In this document: positions 29,418 to 37,724 of the stretch, one piece after another
Numbering within the stretch: position 1 is the stretch's first letter
How the letters are laid out: each line of letters begins with the position of its first letter
Notes under the pieces: generated by a model
What the model was told of the DNA's origin: nothing
Databases searched by the model: none
What the model saw: only the letters and a program-made list of their open reading frames with translations
DNA from: Chitinophaga pinensis
Lineage (GTDB): Bacteria; Bacteroidota; Bacteroidia; Chitinophagales; Chitinophagaceae
Length of the DNA stretch: 64,000 nucleotides
NCBI GenBank assembly: GCA_945876095.1
Contig: CAMCMP010000006.1
Location: 1 to 64,000, forward strand
Reading direction: 5' to 3'
Position numbers and translations under genes: made by a program

Positions 29418-30464
29418 ATGTTTGCACAGATAAACTACCCATTAGAATTAGATCCCGAAGAATTGGACAACTATTTAGCAAATGGCTGGTTCAGAATGCG
29501 ACAAGCAATATTTACAACCAATTTTCTTCAGTTTCATGATTTTTTTTATTCCGCTATTTGGCTTAGAGTACCACTGGCTGAATTTAAAGAAGACAATAAA
29601 TTTAAAACACTTAAAAAGCTAAACAAAGAATTCCGAATAGAAATAAAAAAATCTGAATCCAAAAAGTTTAGTGAGGCGCATGAGCAACTGTTTCAGGAGT
29701 ACCGCCAAGCTATATCTTTTGAAGTTTCAACCTCTCTCGGGGAACTTCTTTTAGGCAATGATAGTCCCTCTATATTCAACACACATGAAGTCAATATTTA
29801 CGATGGCGATAACTTGATTGCTGCAGGCTTTTTCGACCTAGGCAAAACAGCTGCTTCAGGAATTACCTGTATTTACCATCCTGCATATAAAAAACATAGT
29901 CTAGGCAAATACCTTATATTCCTAAAAATTGATTTTTGCCTTACCCAAAAGCTTCAGTATTTCTATCCAGGATATGTAGTTCCAGGTTATCCGCCTTTTG
30001 AATATAAATTAACCATTGGTAAATCTACGCTTCAGTACTTGCAAATGGCTTCTCAGCAATGGCTTCCAATTGATTCAGCTTCGGCTTTACAAAATCCTTT
30101 ACAAAAAATGGAGGAGAAACTTATGGAGGCACAAAAGAGGTTGAATGAAGTTACCCTTCCCAATACTTTACAACATTATCGATTTTTTGAAGCCAATTTA
30201 AATCTTCATTATTTAGGAACTCAATTGTTAGACTTTCCGGTTTTTTTAATTTGCTATCCAAAACTTCACAACACTGATTTAGTAATCATTGCTTTTGATG
30301 TTTGTGACAGTAGTTACTATCTTTTACAAGTTAGTTCAGTCATTCAACTTGGTCCTCATCAGGAAAATAGCACTATCTATGAAGAAAGTATACTCAAGGT
30401 TGACAGTTGTCTCTTTATTTCCCCTGAACTTACCGAAATGTTGAATTTTTTATCAATGCTCTAA
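29418..30464 (+). CDS. Arginyl-tRNA--protein transferase-like GNAT protein
   Basis: 348 residues. The family marks are GWFRM at 23-27, AIWLRVPL, IFNTHEVNIYDGDNLIAAGFFDLG, YHPAYKKHSLGKYLI, and FYPGYVVPGYPPFEYKL. This is the C-terminal catalytic (GNAT-fold) half of Ate1/Bpt aminoacyl-tRNA-protein transferases, which add Arg or Leu to protein N-termini. The Cys-rich N-terminal region of Ate1/Bpt is absent, since the protein starts just before GWFRM, and a further 120-residue C-terminal part has no clear relative. Activity is therefore inference. Paired with the 83-residue gene upstream. Confidence 0.8.
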   Translation: MFAQINYPLELDPEELDNYLANGWFRMRQAIFTTNFLQFHDFFYSAIWLRVPLAEFKEDNKFKTLKKLNKEFRIEIKKSESKKFSEAHEQLFQEYRQAISFEVSTSLGELLLGNDSPSIFNTHEVNIYDGDNLIAAGFFDLGKTAASGITCIYHPAYKKHSLGKYLIFLKIDFCLTQKLQYFYPGYVVPGYPPFEYKLTIGKSTLQYLQMASQQWLPIDSASALQNPLQKMEEKLMEAQKRLNEVTLPNTLQHYRFFEANLNLHYLGTQLLDFPVFLICYPKLHNTDLVIIAFDVCDSSYYLLQVSSVIQLGPHQENSTIYEESILKVDSCLFISPELTEMLNFLSML

Positions 30465-31043
30465 GAGAGGGTTTTATTATTATTTAAAATTTACAAATCA
30501 GAATGAATATTAGTTCTCATTATTAAATTTTAACCATACACTAAAAATAATTTTAAGGGTGCTATAGTTTGTGATATAAATGAAATCCTTCTAGCTCCCT
30601 TTTTTAAAATTCTTAGCGCTAACCATTTTTTTAATTTAATCTAACCCCTTTTATACTTTCTATAAATCCTTTCCCCTGATTCATAAATAAACTGATTTAT
30701 AGCAAGTTGCGAAATGTCATAATTCAAATCGTCACCGACCTGTTTCCCCATAAAACATGGATATAACAAGCCTTTCAAAGTAACATTAACTATTTTTACC
30801 GGACACCAATAATTATAAATGTATTATTAATTAAATATATTTATTTAAATTAATAGAGTGGGTAATAGCTCAATATCAACTTGTAAATAAGCCCCGATAT
30901 AATATTAAGCCGTCTAAGACTAAAGTATTGCCTATTTTCTGAAATATTTAGCCTCCCAGTTCCACTTTATCCAGAAAATAAATTAAACATTTCGACAGTT
31001 AATGCTCGATTGGGCGTCTTATTAATTAAAATAAATACTTTTT
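30465..31043. other. AT-rich region upstream of beta-barrel gene
   Basis: About 580 bp. It includes a very AT-rich imperfect inverted repeat near 30823-30855 (TTAATTAAATA / TATTTAAATTAA). No gene or clear TAnnTTTG pair was found. Confidence 0.35.
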
Positions 31044-33923
31044 ATGATGCGATTTTTAGGATTAAGCCTGTTCTCAATGTTTTTCGGATTGGCTTTAATG
31101 GCCCAAACCCCGTCTACTCGTGGCCTAGTTAGAGATGAGGACAAGTTGCCGATTTCAGGCGCTACGGTCTCGGTTTTTACAAAAAAAGACAGTTCTCAAG
31201 CTGGAACAAAGAACAGTGTAACGGATGCAAGAGGTCGTTTCCTTTTACCAAGCTTCGTAAAAGGTGGTTTCATAATTGAAATTAGCTCTATCGGATATGA
31301 AAAATTTAGAAGAGAGATTACTACAGTAGAAGGAATGAAAGAATTGAGTGTAATCTCCGTGAAAAAACAAGGAAAAGAATTAGAGAGTATTACAATTGTT
31401 TCAAAAACACCTCCAGTTAAAATGAAGGGTGACACCTCCGAATTTAGTGCTAGTCAATTTAAAGTTAACCCAGATGCAACCACAGAGGATCTCATCAAGA
31501 AAATGCCAGGAATAACAGTGGCCAGAGATGGTACTGTTACTGCTCAAGGTGAACAGGTTCGAAAAGTTACTATTGACGGGAAGGATTTTTTTGGAGATGA
31601 TGCTTCTGCTGCCTTAAAGAATATGCCTTCCGATGTAGTAGATAAAATTCAAGTATTTGATAAATTAAGCGATCAAGCACAGCTCACCGGATTTGATGAT
31701 GGAAACTCAATAAAAACCGTAAATATTGTAACTAAATCTACCATAAAAAACGGTCAATTCGGACGCGTGTTTGCTGGTGGTGGAACGGATGAAAGGTATA
31801 GTAGTGGTGGTAATATAAGTTTATTCAAAGGCAATAGACGAATTTCTTTGGTAGGAAACTTTAATAATATCAATCAGCAAAATTTCGCTTCGCAAGATTT
31901 GTTAGGATTAACTAGCGGCGGGGGTGGTGGATATGGAGGAAGAGGCGGCGGAGGTGGCAGAGGCGGTGGAGGAACGGATAATTTCATAGTTGGCCAAGCC
32001 AATGGTATAAGCCAGACCAATGCTTTTGGTATCAACTATAGCAATGTATTTAGAAAAAAACTTACCGTTACAGGGAGTTATTTTTATAATAACAGCGCAA
32101 ACAACAATGAATCCTTAGTTAATACACAGACCTTTTTCAATCCAAAAGATCAGTTCAGTTTACAAAACAGCCAGTCCCTTACAAACAACAACAATCATCG
32201 TGTAAATTTGAGAGTAGAATATAAGATCGACTCGGCCAATTCAATCTTTATTGTACCAAGTATTAATTTCCAAAATAATAATACTTCCACCGTTTCCTCT
32301 GCACAAAATTATTATGGAACCGATGATTCATTGAACACCTCCTTTACCAATAGAAGTGTAGAAAGATCAGGATATAATATCAGAAACTATTTTGGCTTTC
32401 GCCACTCTTTTCCTAAAATAGGTCGTTCTATTTCTTTTGGTATGAATACCAATTTTACAAAAAATGATGGAGATACTTATACAGATGCTAAATTCAGATT
32501 TTTTAAAAATAGTCTTACTACCGACTCTATTCAAAATCAATTTTACCAAAATCCAACCGATGGAAACACCATTGGTGCCAATATAAGTTATACAGAGCCC
32601 GTGGGTAAAAAAGGACAATTGCAATTTGAATACCTTCCCTCCATTCAAAAGAATGAAACAGATCAACAAACCTTTTTGTATGACGGTGCTGCCTATTCGA
32701 AGTTTTCTCCTAGCCTATCGAATAAATTCGCTAATACCATTACTACCAACAACACTGGTGTTACTTATAGACTTGGAAAAAGCCGTGATGAACAAATTTC
32801 ATTTGGTGTAAATTTGCAACATTCAACTTTAGAGAGCGAGCGAATTTTACCAACTACCTCTAGCGTAAATCAAGGGTTTTCTAATGTTTTGCCCAATGCA
32901 ATGTGGAGAAAAAAAATTAACCAAAAAACCAATGTCAGCTTATTTTATAGAGCATCGACCGTATTTCCTACTGTGAGTCAATTGCAAGATGTAGTAAATC
33001 TTTCGAATCCTTTAAGAATAAGTAGTGGTAATCCAAGTCTTAAACAGTCATTTACTCAATTCCTTTCACTTAGATATAATTTTATTAATTCCAAAACAAG
33101 CAGAAGCTTATTTGCCAATTTGTATGCGCAAACAGCTAGCGACTTTATTTCAAATGCTACCTATATTGCAACAACAGATTCTATCATTCAACAAAACATT
33201 TTAATTAAAAGAGGTTCGCAATTAACTAAAGCGGTCAACTTAGATGGATATAAAAATTTAAGAACCTATTTAACTTATAGCTTGCCTATAACTGCAATTA
33301 AAACAACCGTTAATCTGAGTTCTGGATTCAGTTATGCTAGATTACCAGGATTGGCTAACTATAACCCTACCACTACCAACAATTTTACTTATTCGAATGG
33401 GATAGTGTTAGCAAGTAATATTAGTCAATTTGTAGATTTCAATATTTCATATAATAACAATTACAGTATTGCCAATATAAATGCTATCAACAGCTCAACT
33501 ACCAAATATATAAATGGAGTTGCTGGTTTTCAGCTAAATTTATTAAACAAAAAAGGTTGGGTCTTACAAAATGATGTAACCAATCAAACCTATAGCGGAT
33601 TAACAGATGGCCTGAATCAAAATTATTGGTTGTGGAATGCTTCCATTGGGAAAAAATTCTGGAAGAAAAAAGCGGCTGAATTAAAATTATCAGTGTTTGA
33701 TTTACTAAAACAAAATCAGAGCATCATAAGAACCGTCACTGGTGCATATATTGAAGATTCGAGGAATCAAGTATTACAACAGTATTTTATGCTTACATTT
33801 AGCTATAGTCTTAAAAATTTCGGTGTAGCTGCAAGGCCTTCGTTTAATGGTGGAGGAGATAATAGAGGCGGAATGAGACCTGATGGCGGAGGAGGAGGAC
33901 GTAGCTATGGCCCTGGTTTTTAG
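31044..33923 (+). CDS. Outer-membrane beta-barrel protein with carboxypeptidase-regulatory-like domain
   Basis: 959 residues, TonB-receptor-like. Order: signal peptide (to about 20), a CarboxypepD_reg-like domain (about 25-105, ISGATVSVFTKKD...GRFLLPSF), a plug-like region (about 120-230, with KKMPGITVARDGTVTAQGE and VTIDGKDFFGDD), then a long beta-barrel to the end. This fits the 'outer membrane beta-barrel family' (PF14905 type), not SusC. Two glycine-rich strings stand out, at about residues 290-311 and 935-955, the latter at the extreme C-terminus. It heads a likely operon with a sigma factor and two CpxP-like proteins. Confidence 0.88.
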   Translation: MMRFLGLSLFSMFFGLALMAQTPSTRGLVRDEDKLPISGATVSVFTKKDSSQAGTKNSVTDARGRFLLPSFVKGGFIIEISSIGYEKFRREITTVEGMKELSVISVKKQGKELESITIVSKTPPVKMKGDTSEFSASQFKVNPDATTEDLIKKMPGITVARDGTVTAQGEQVRKVTIDGKDFFGDDASAALKNMPSDVVDKIQVFDKLSDQAQLTGFDDGNSIKTVNIVTKSTIKNGQFGRVFAGGGTDERYSSGGNISLFKGNRRISLVGNFNNINQQNFASQDLLGLTSGGGGGYGGRGGGGGRGGGGTDNFIVGQANGISQTNAFGINYSNVFRKKLTVTGSYFYNNSANNNESLVNTQTFFNPKDQFSLQNSQSLTNNNNHRVNLRVEYKIDSANSIFIVPSINFQNNNTSTVSSAQNYYGTDDSLNTSFTNRSVERSGYNIRNYFGFRHSFPKIGRSISFGMNTNFTKNDGDTYTDAKFRFFKNSLTTDSIQNQFYQNPTDGNTIGANISYTEPVGKKGQLQFEYLPSIQKNETDQQTFLYDGAAYSKFSPSLSNKFANTITTNNTGVTYRLGKSRDEQISFGVNLQHSTLESERILPTTSSVNQGFSNVLPNAMWRKKINQKTNVSLFYRASTVFPTVSQLQDVVNLSNPLRISSGNPSLKQSFTQFLSLRYNFINSKTSRSLFANLYAQTASDFISNATYIATTDSIIQQNILIKRGSQLTKAVNLDGYKNLRTYLTYSLPITAIKTTVNLSSGFSYARLPGLANYNPTTTNNFTYSNGIVLASNISQFVDFNISYNNNYSIANINAINSSTTKYINGVAGFQLNLLNKKGWVLQNDVTNQTYSGLTDGLNQNYWLWNASIGKKFWKKKAAELKLSVFDLLKQNQSIIRTVTGAYIEDSRNQVLQQYFMLTFSYSLKNFGVAARPSFNGGGDNRGGMRPDGGGGGRSYGPGF

Positions 33924-33966
33924 TCATAAATTTTAAGTATTTTTAAGTGGTATTAATAAATTTAAT

Positions 33967-34554
33967 GTGGTAAACCAACCAAACGATTTAATTAGAAAGT
34001 TGCAAGAGGGGGATCAAATGGGGTTTACCACTTTAATGGATCTGTATCAAAATATGGTTTACAATACAGCCCTTGGTATTGTACAAAATGAAGAAGATGC
34101 AGATGATATAACGCAAGAGGTTTTTGAACAGGTATATGTTTCAATTGGTTCATTCAAAGGCGAATCAAAATTATCTACCTGGATTTATAAAATTACTATT
34201 TCGAAATCATTAGACCTTATAAAAAAGAAAAAAAGAAAAAAAAGATTCGGTATAGTACAAAGTTTATTTGGCGATTCGGATGTTGAAAAATATTCACCAG
34301 TAGAGTTTAATCATCCGGGAGTGCAATTAGAGCAAAAAGAAAGAGCTAGTGAATTATTTGCTGCACTTAAACAATTGCCTGACAAACAAAAAATAGCTTT
34401 CATACTTCATAAGGTAGAAGGTCAAAGCTATCAAGAGATTGCTGAAATAATGAACAAAAGTTTAAATGCAGTAGAAGCTTTGATGAGCAGAGCGAAAGCC
34501 AATTTAAAAACTTTGTTACATAATTATTATTATAAAAATTTATCGGACCAATAA
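33967..34554 (+). CDS. ECF-type RNA polymerase sigma factor
   Basis: 195 residues: sigma-2 region with NTALGIVQNEEDADDITQEVFEQVY and STWIYKITISKSLDLIKKK, then sigma-4 (LKQLPDKQKIAFILHKVEGQSYQEIAEIMNKS...). It starts with GTG at 33967; an ATG overlapping by one base is in another frame and stops at once. The linker between sigma-2 and sigma-4 is basic (KKKKRKKR). It lies 43 bp after the beta-barrel gene and 10 bp before a one-TM protein that may be its anti-sigma partner. Confidence 0.92.
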   Translation: MVNQPNDLIRKLQEGDQMGFTTLMDLYQNMVYNTALGIVQNEEDADDITQEVFEQVYVSIGSFKGESKLSTWIYKITISKSLDLIKKKKRKKRFGIVQSLFGDSDVEKYSPVEFNHPGVQLEQKERASELFAALKQLPDKQKIAFILHKVEGQSYQEIAEIMNKSLNAVEALMSRAKANLKTLLHNYYYKNLSDQ

Positions 34555-34564
34555 AATTTCCGTT

Positions 34565-34903
34565 ATGAATCGTAAAAAAAACGTTGACCATTTAGTTGAG
34601 GAAGCTTTTAATAGCATCGACAAGATTGAGCGTGCGAGCGTAAAGCCATTTCTTCTTTCACGCGTTAACAGTAGAATGTTATCCGAAAAAAGAAATTCTT
34701 GGTGGGAAAATATTGCATTTTATATTGGCAAACCAAGTTTCGCAATACCAGGTTTAGCATTGTTAATGTTAATTAACTTGACAGCTGTTGTTTTTTATGC
34801 AGCTGAGCCTTCTTCTATAGCAGAACAAAATATTCAAGCTTCTTCTGATGAATTTTCTTATTCGATTGCTAGCATTTATGAAAACGAAAACACTGAACCA
34901 TGA
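34565..34903 (+). CDS. One-TM protein, possible anti-sigma factor
   Basis: 112 residues with a basic cytoplasmic N-terminus (MNRKKNVDHLVEEAFNSID), one membrane span (about 57-78, PGLALLMLINLTAVVFYAA) and an acidic exported tail. Position right after an ECF sigma factor and this topology suggest a small anti-sigma factor, but no zinc-binding anti-sigma domain (His-x-x-x-Cys-x-x-Cys) is present. Its stop overlaps the next start by 4 bp (ATGA). Confidence 0.65.
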   Translation: MNRKKNVDHLVEEAFNSIDKIERASVKPFLLSRVNSRMLSEKRNSWWENIAFYIGKPSFAIPGLALLMLINLTAVVFYAAEPSSIAEQNIQASSDEFSYSIASIYENENTEP

Positions 34904-35385
34904 TTTCAAATAATTCAAACCAGCGAAAAGTATTGCTAATCGCCTTTACGATTTTGCTTGCAGTAAATATTGTACTGCTTTCATTTCTTTTATTTAAAAA
35001 AGATGGAAATCCCAAAGAGCACAATAGACCCGACAGAAAAGCCATGATTAGTAACTTTTTGAAAACCGATGTCGGGTTTGATCAGAGTCAATTGTTACAA
35101 TATGATACTACTAGCAATTTGTACCGTAGTAAAATGAAGAGTTTGTTTGAAAGTTTTGGTACAAACAAAAATGATCAGCTCAAAAAATTAGTGGAAGGTA
35201 CTTTTAACGATTCGATTATTCAAAAACTAGGAGAAGAGTCTGCTGTAAATCATAAAACTATGGAGATAAATAAGCTTACTCACATAAGAAATATCAGAGC
35301 GCTTTGCAAGCCTAATCAGCTTGCTGCTTTTGATTCTCTATTTACAAAAATATTTGGAAGGAGGGAGGAAGGAGTAAAAAAATAA
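34900..35385 (+). CDS. Membrane-anchored CpxP/Spy-like (heavy-metal-resistance) protein
   Basis: 161 residues with one N-terminal membrane anchor (about 11-30) and an otherwise helical periplasmic domain (FLKTDVGFDQSQLLQYDTT..., ending CKPNQLAAFDSLFTKIFGR). This is the arrangement of periplasmic heavy-metal-sensor and Spy/CpxP-like proteins, in which the paired Leu/Gln repeats bind misfolded protein or metal. Translationally coupled (ATGA) to the one-TM gene, so it is probably part of the sigma-factor control circuit. Confidence 0.72.
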   Translation: MISNNSNQRKVLLIAFTILLAVNIVLLSFLLFKKDGNPKEHNRPDRKAMISNFLKTDVGFDQSQLLQYDTTSNLYRSKMKSLFESFGTNKNDQLKKLVEGTFNDSIIQKLGEESAVNHKTMEINKLTHIRNIRALCKPNQLAAFDSLFTKIFGRREEGVKK

Positions 35386-35427
35386 ACTTGAAACTCAATA
35401 TATCTATCATAAATTAAAACTAAAAAA

Positions 35428-35814
35428 ATGAAAAAACAAATTGCATTGCTATTAACTACTGCATTATTAAGTTTTACAGCCGTAAATGCACAAGGTGGAG
35501 GTGGACAACGTCAAACACCTGAAGAAAGAACAAAGGCGACAATGGAAAAACTAGGGCCATTAAGTTTAAGTCCAGAAGTCACTAAAAAAACAGAAGCGAT
35601 TTTTACTGATTACAACAATACTTGGCAAAAAACAATGGACGAAATGCGTGCTAGTGGCTCTGTAGATAGAGACGCAATGATGGCTAAGCGTAAAGAGCAA
35701 TCTGACGCAAGAGATTTAAAATTAAAAGCGGTATTTACTGAAGATCAAATGAAAAAATGGAAAGACGAAATTGAGCCTACTACTAGACAGCAAAGGCCTC
35801 CTTCAAACAACTAG
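35428..35814 (+). CDS. Exported Spy/CpxP-like protein
   Basis: 128 residues with a signal peptide (MKKQIALLLTTALLSFTAVNAQ) followed by GGGGQRQTPEERTKATMEKLGPL, a helical KRKEQSDARDLKLKAVFTEDQMKKW and a polar PTTRQQRPPSNN tail. The two helical LSPE/FTEDQMKKW pairs recall the LTxxQ motifs of Spy/CpxP. Gly-rich at its mature start, like the barrel protein of the same operon. A strong hairpin follows. Confidence 0.75.
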   Translation: MKKQIALLLTTALLSFTAVNAQGGGGQRQTPEERTKATMEKLGPLSLSPEVTKKTEAIFTDYNNTWQKTMDEMRASGSVDRDAMMAKRKEQSDARDLKLKAVFTEDQMKKWKDEIEPTTRQQRPPSNN

Positions 35815-35830
35815 TTTATATTTAATTATT

Positions 35831-35904
35831 AAAAAAAGCTGATCCATAGACTGCCCCCATTAAGTGTCTAACTTTTTGGGTGCAGTCTATGGATCAGCTT
35901 TTTT
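35831..35904. terminator. Perfect long-stem hairpin, bidirectional terminator
   Basis: A stem of 17 bp (GCTGATCCATAGACTGC at 35838-35854, its complement at 35882-35898) flanked by A7 and T6, so it can terminate in both directions between the convergent CpxP-like and DsbA-like genes. The core of the hairpin reads like two facing terminal repeats of an IS3-family element (AGACTGCACCCAAAAAGT on the minus strand; AGACTGCCCCCATTAAGT on the plus strand), which may be its origin. Confidence 0.75.
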
Positions 35905-35927
35905 GTGTATTCATTTTTTTGACAATG

Positions 35928-36575
35928 CTACAATTCTGATAATACCTGATTTAATCTTTCTTTTAAAATTTCATAAGGGGTGAACCCACTAGATAACAGA
36001 TGAAATTTAGTTTGATTTATTTGAAGTAATACTGCAGGATAACCGGTAACTTTTAATTGCTTACAAAGAGCGAATTCATAGAAGGCATTTTCCTTATATT
36101 CATCCGATTTTAATTTAGCATAAAATGTTTCAGGCTGTATAGAATATTTTTCCAACAGATGTCGATAGGCCTCGTCGTCACATAGGTCTCTTCCTTCAAA
36201 ATGAAGGGAATACTGAAGATCGGTTGCAAATTCAATTTGTCTGTCAGGATAAAATTCTTTGAAAATACAAAGTGCAATGGCTGATTTTTCTGATGCGGGA
36301 TGCCAATCACTTAGATCAGGATAGTTGATATGCCATAAATAATCTTCGCCGAATTTAACGCCGGTATGCTCTTCAACGACACTATAAGCTTTTTTAATAA
36401 AATCGGCGGTAACGCTAATATGTTTCGCATTTTCATTTGGAATCATTCCGCCGCTTAAGACTTCAAAATCCAGGTTATTTTTATATTGATCTTCGATTTT
36501 TTTAATTACTGAGCTAAATCCATAACACCAACCACAGTAGGCGTCGTAGCAGTAAATAAGCGTAGGGAATTCCAT
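35928..36575 (-). CDS. DsbA-family (FrnE-like) thioredoxin-fold protein
   Basis: 215 residues with a CGWC redox motif at residues 14-17 after the first strand (FPTLIYCYDAYCGWCYGFS), a large helical insert, and a C-terminal strand with cis-Pro (VTGYPAVLLQI). There is no signal peptide, so it is a cytoplasmic member of the DsbA/2-hydroxychromene isomerase superfamily, probably a protein-disulfide isomerase or stress reductase. The repeat array at 36626 begins about 50 bp upstream of its start, so its promoter must lie between array and start or within the array. Confidence 0.88.
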   Translation of the reverse strand: MEFPTLIYCYDAYCGWCYGFSSVIKKIEDQYKNNLDFEVLSGGMIPNENAKHISVTADFIKKAYSVVEEHTGVKFGEDYLWHINYPDLSDWHPASEKSAIALCIFKEFYPDRQIEFATDLQYSLHFEGRDLCDDEAYRHLLEKYSIQPETFYAKLKSDEYKENAFYEFALCKQLKVTGYPAVLLQINQTKFHLLSSGFTPYEILKERLNQVLSEL

Positions 36576-36625
36576 TTTAGGAGTTGGTTAAAAATTATTT
36601 TTACAATATGCTTACGGTTGCTTGC

Positions 36626-36774
36626 GGTGAGTCACCGGTTGGGTGAGTCACCGGTTAGGGTGAGTCACCGGTTGGGGTGAGTCACCGGTTAGGGTGAGTC
36701 ACCGGTTGGGTGAGTCACCGGTTGGGGTGAGTCACCGGTTGGGGTGAGTCACCGGTTGGGGTGAGTCACCGGTT
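36626..36774. repeat. Left array: nine tandem palindromic repeats
   Basis: Nine identical copies of GGTGAGTCACCGGTT begin at 36626, 36642, 36659, 36676, 36693, 36709, 36726, 36743 and 36760, with one- or two-base spacers (G, AG or GG), giving a 16-17 bp period. The core GGTGA-G-TCACC is a palindrome with a central G, so each can form a short hairpin (4-bp stem, AGT loop). It ends 3 bp before the stop codon of the transposase gene. Too short a unit and spacer for CRISPR. Confidence 0.95.
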
Positions 36775-36777
36775 GGG

Positions 36778-37455
36778 TCATTCCAGTTTTGATAATGGCC
36801 AATCTTTTTGGTAAAAATAAGCTGCTTGTTCATTATGGGTAAAGATAAAATTATTTACCCCATTAAAAAATTCAAGTACACTGTTAGAATCTAACCAGCT
36901 TTGGTCATTTTGAACTAGAGGTAAATAAGAAGAGAATGGATATTTTTTATAATCCTGCACCATTTGATGTTTCTGAGCATTCGCGTTGGTATAAATAATA
37001 GCATGTTGTAAATGAGCTTCACCATTAATTTGGATTCTTTTAAAGGGCTTTTGAAAAATCCCTCCCTTTCTTAAATATTTATTGTTGATATAATTAGCAT
37101 AAGAAACTAAAAAGCTATTCATTTGACGCTCAATTACTTTATTGTAAAAAATATCATTATCACATTCCTCAAAAAAATTATTCATTGAGTTTGTCCTAAG
37201 CTTTTTTGGAATCTGTTGAATAAATTTATAGATAGAAGCCGAAGCCTTTGTTTTAATAATAAGATGTGTGTGGTTCGTAAGAAGACAGAAACTCCATACA
37301 TCCAAGAAGTCATGAGTAAATTTCTTAAATCGTTCTTTAAATATTTTAAAGTCGTCATTATCCTGAAAAAGTAAAAGTCCATCTATGCTTTTACAGACAA
37401 CGTGATAATACTCTACTGGAGAAAAATGAGCTTTAAGTGCTTCGGGAGTGGGCAT
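36778..37455 (-). CDS. REP-associated Y1 (RAYT-like) transposase
   Basis: 225 residues of the TnpA_REP/IS200-like HUH family. The HUH motif is HTH at 62-64 (LLTNHTHLIIK); candidate catalytic tyrosines are Y119 and Y122 in SYANYIN; then KGGIFQKPFKRI, and AIIYTNANAQKHQMV...YPFSSY, as in RAYT proteins. Single-copy REP transposases nick and join DNA next to short palindromes. Here the gene is flanked on both sides by tandem arrays of the same palindrome, with the left array starting 3 bp beyond its stop. No TnpB or second element gene is present. Confidence 0.88.
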   Translation of the reverse strand: MPTPEALKAHFSPVEYYHVVCKSIDGLLLFQDNDDFKIFKERFKKFTHDFLDVWSFCLLTNHTHLIIKTKASASIYKFIQQIPKKLRTNSMNNFFEECDNDIFYNKVIERQMNSFLVSYANYINNKYLRKGGIFQKPFKRIQINGEAHLQHAIIYTNANAQKHQMVQDYKKYPFSSYLPLVQNDQSWLDSNSVLEFFNGVNNFIFTHNEQAAYFYQKDWPLSKLE

Positions 37456-37584
37456 TTATTGTGTTTTAGTGCTGTTTTATCATTATTCAGTGTGTCTTCC
37501 AAATCGGTGAGTTACGTTCCAATGATTTGAAGTAGGATCAATATACACATTTTGCTTACTTATTCCAACATATTAGATTTTCCC

Positions 37585-37718
37585 GGTGAGTCACCGGCAG
37601 GGGTGAGTCACCGGTAGAGGTGAGTCACTGGCAGCGGTGAGTCACCGGCAGCGGTGAGTCACCGGCAGCGGTGAGTCACTGGCAGGGGTGAGTCACCGGA
37701 GAGGGTGAGTCACCGAAA
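37585..37718. repeat. Right array: eight tandem palindromic repeats
   Basis: Eight copies at exact 17-bp steps (37585, 37602, 37619, 37636, 37653, 37670, 37687, 37704) sharing the core GGTGAGTCAC[C/T]. Most units end in GGCA; three at the array's outer side or interior vary (GGTA, GGAG, GAAA). The first copy is preceded by CC, extending its palindrome to CCGGTG-AGT-CACCGG. All copies have the same orientation as the left array. A degenerate copy (GGTGAGTTACG) is at 37506. The last unit ends 6 bp from the polA stop codon. Confidence 0.95.
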
Positions 37719-37724
37719 GAGAAA

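Noticed and set aside
31044..33923. SusC homologue of a polysaccharide utilisation locus
   Set aside because: It has no SusD partner, lies away from the sulfatase island, and its barrel and plug match the sigma-linked outer-membrane family instead.
36778..37455. Complete IS200/IS605 insertion sequence
   Set aside because: No TnpB gene and no classical left/right end hairpins; the protein is of the single-gene REP type.
36626..37718. CRISPR array
   Set aside because: Units are 15 bases with one- or two-base spacers, and there are no cas genes; these are tandem palindromes, not repeats with unique spacers.
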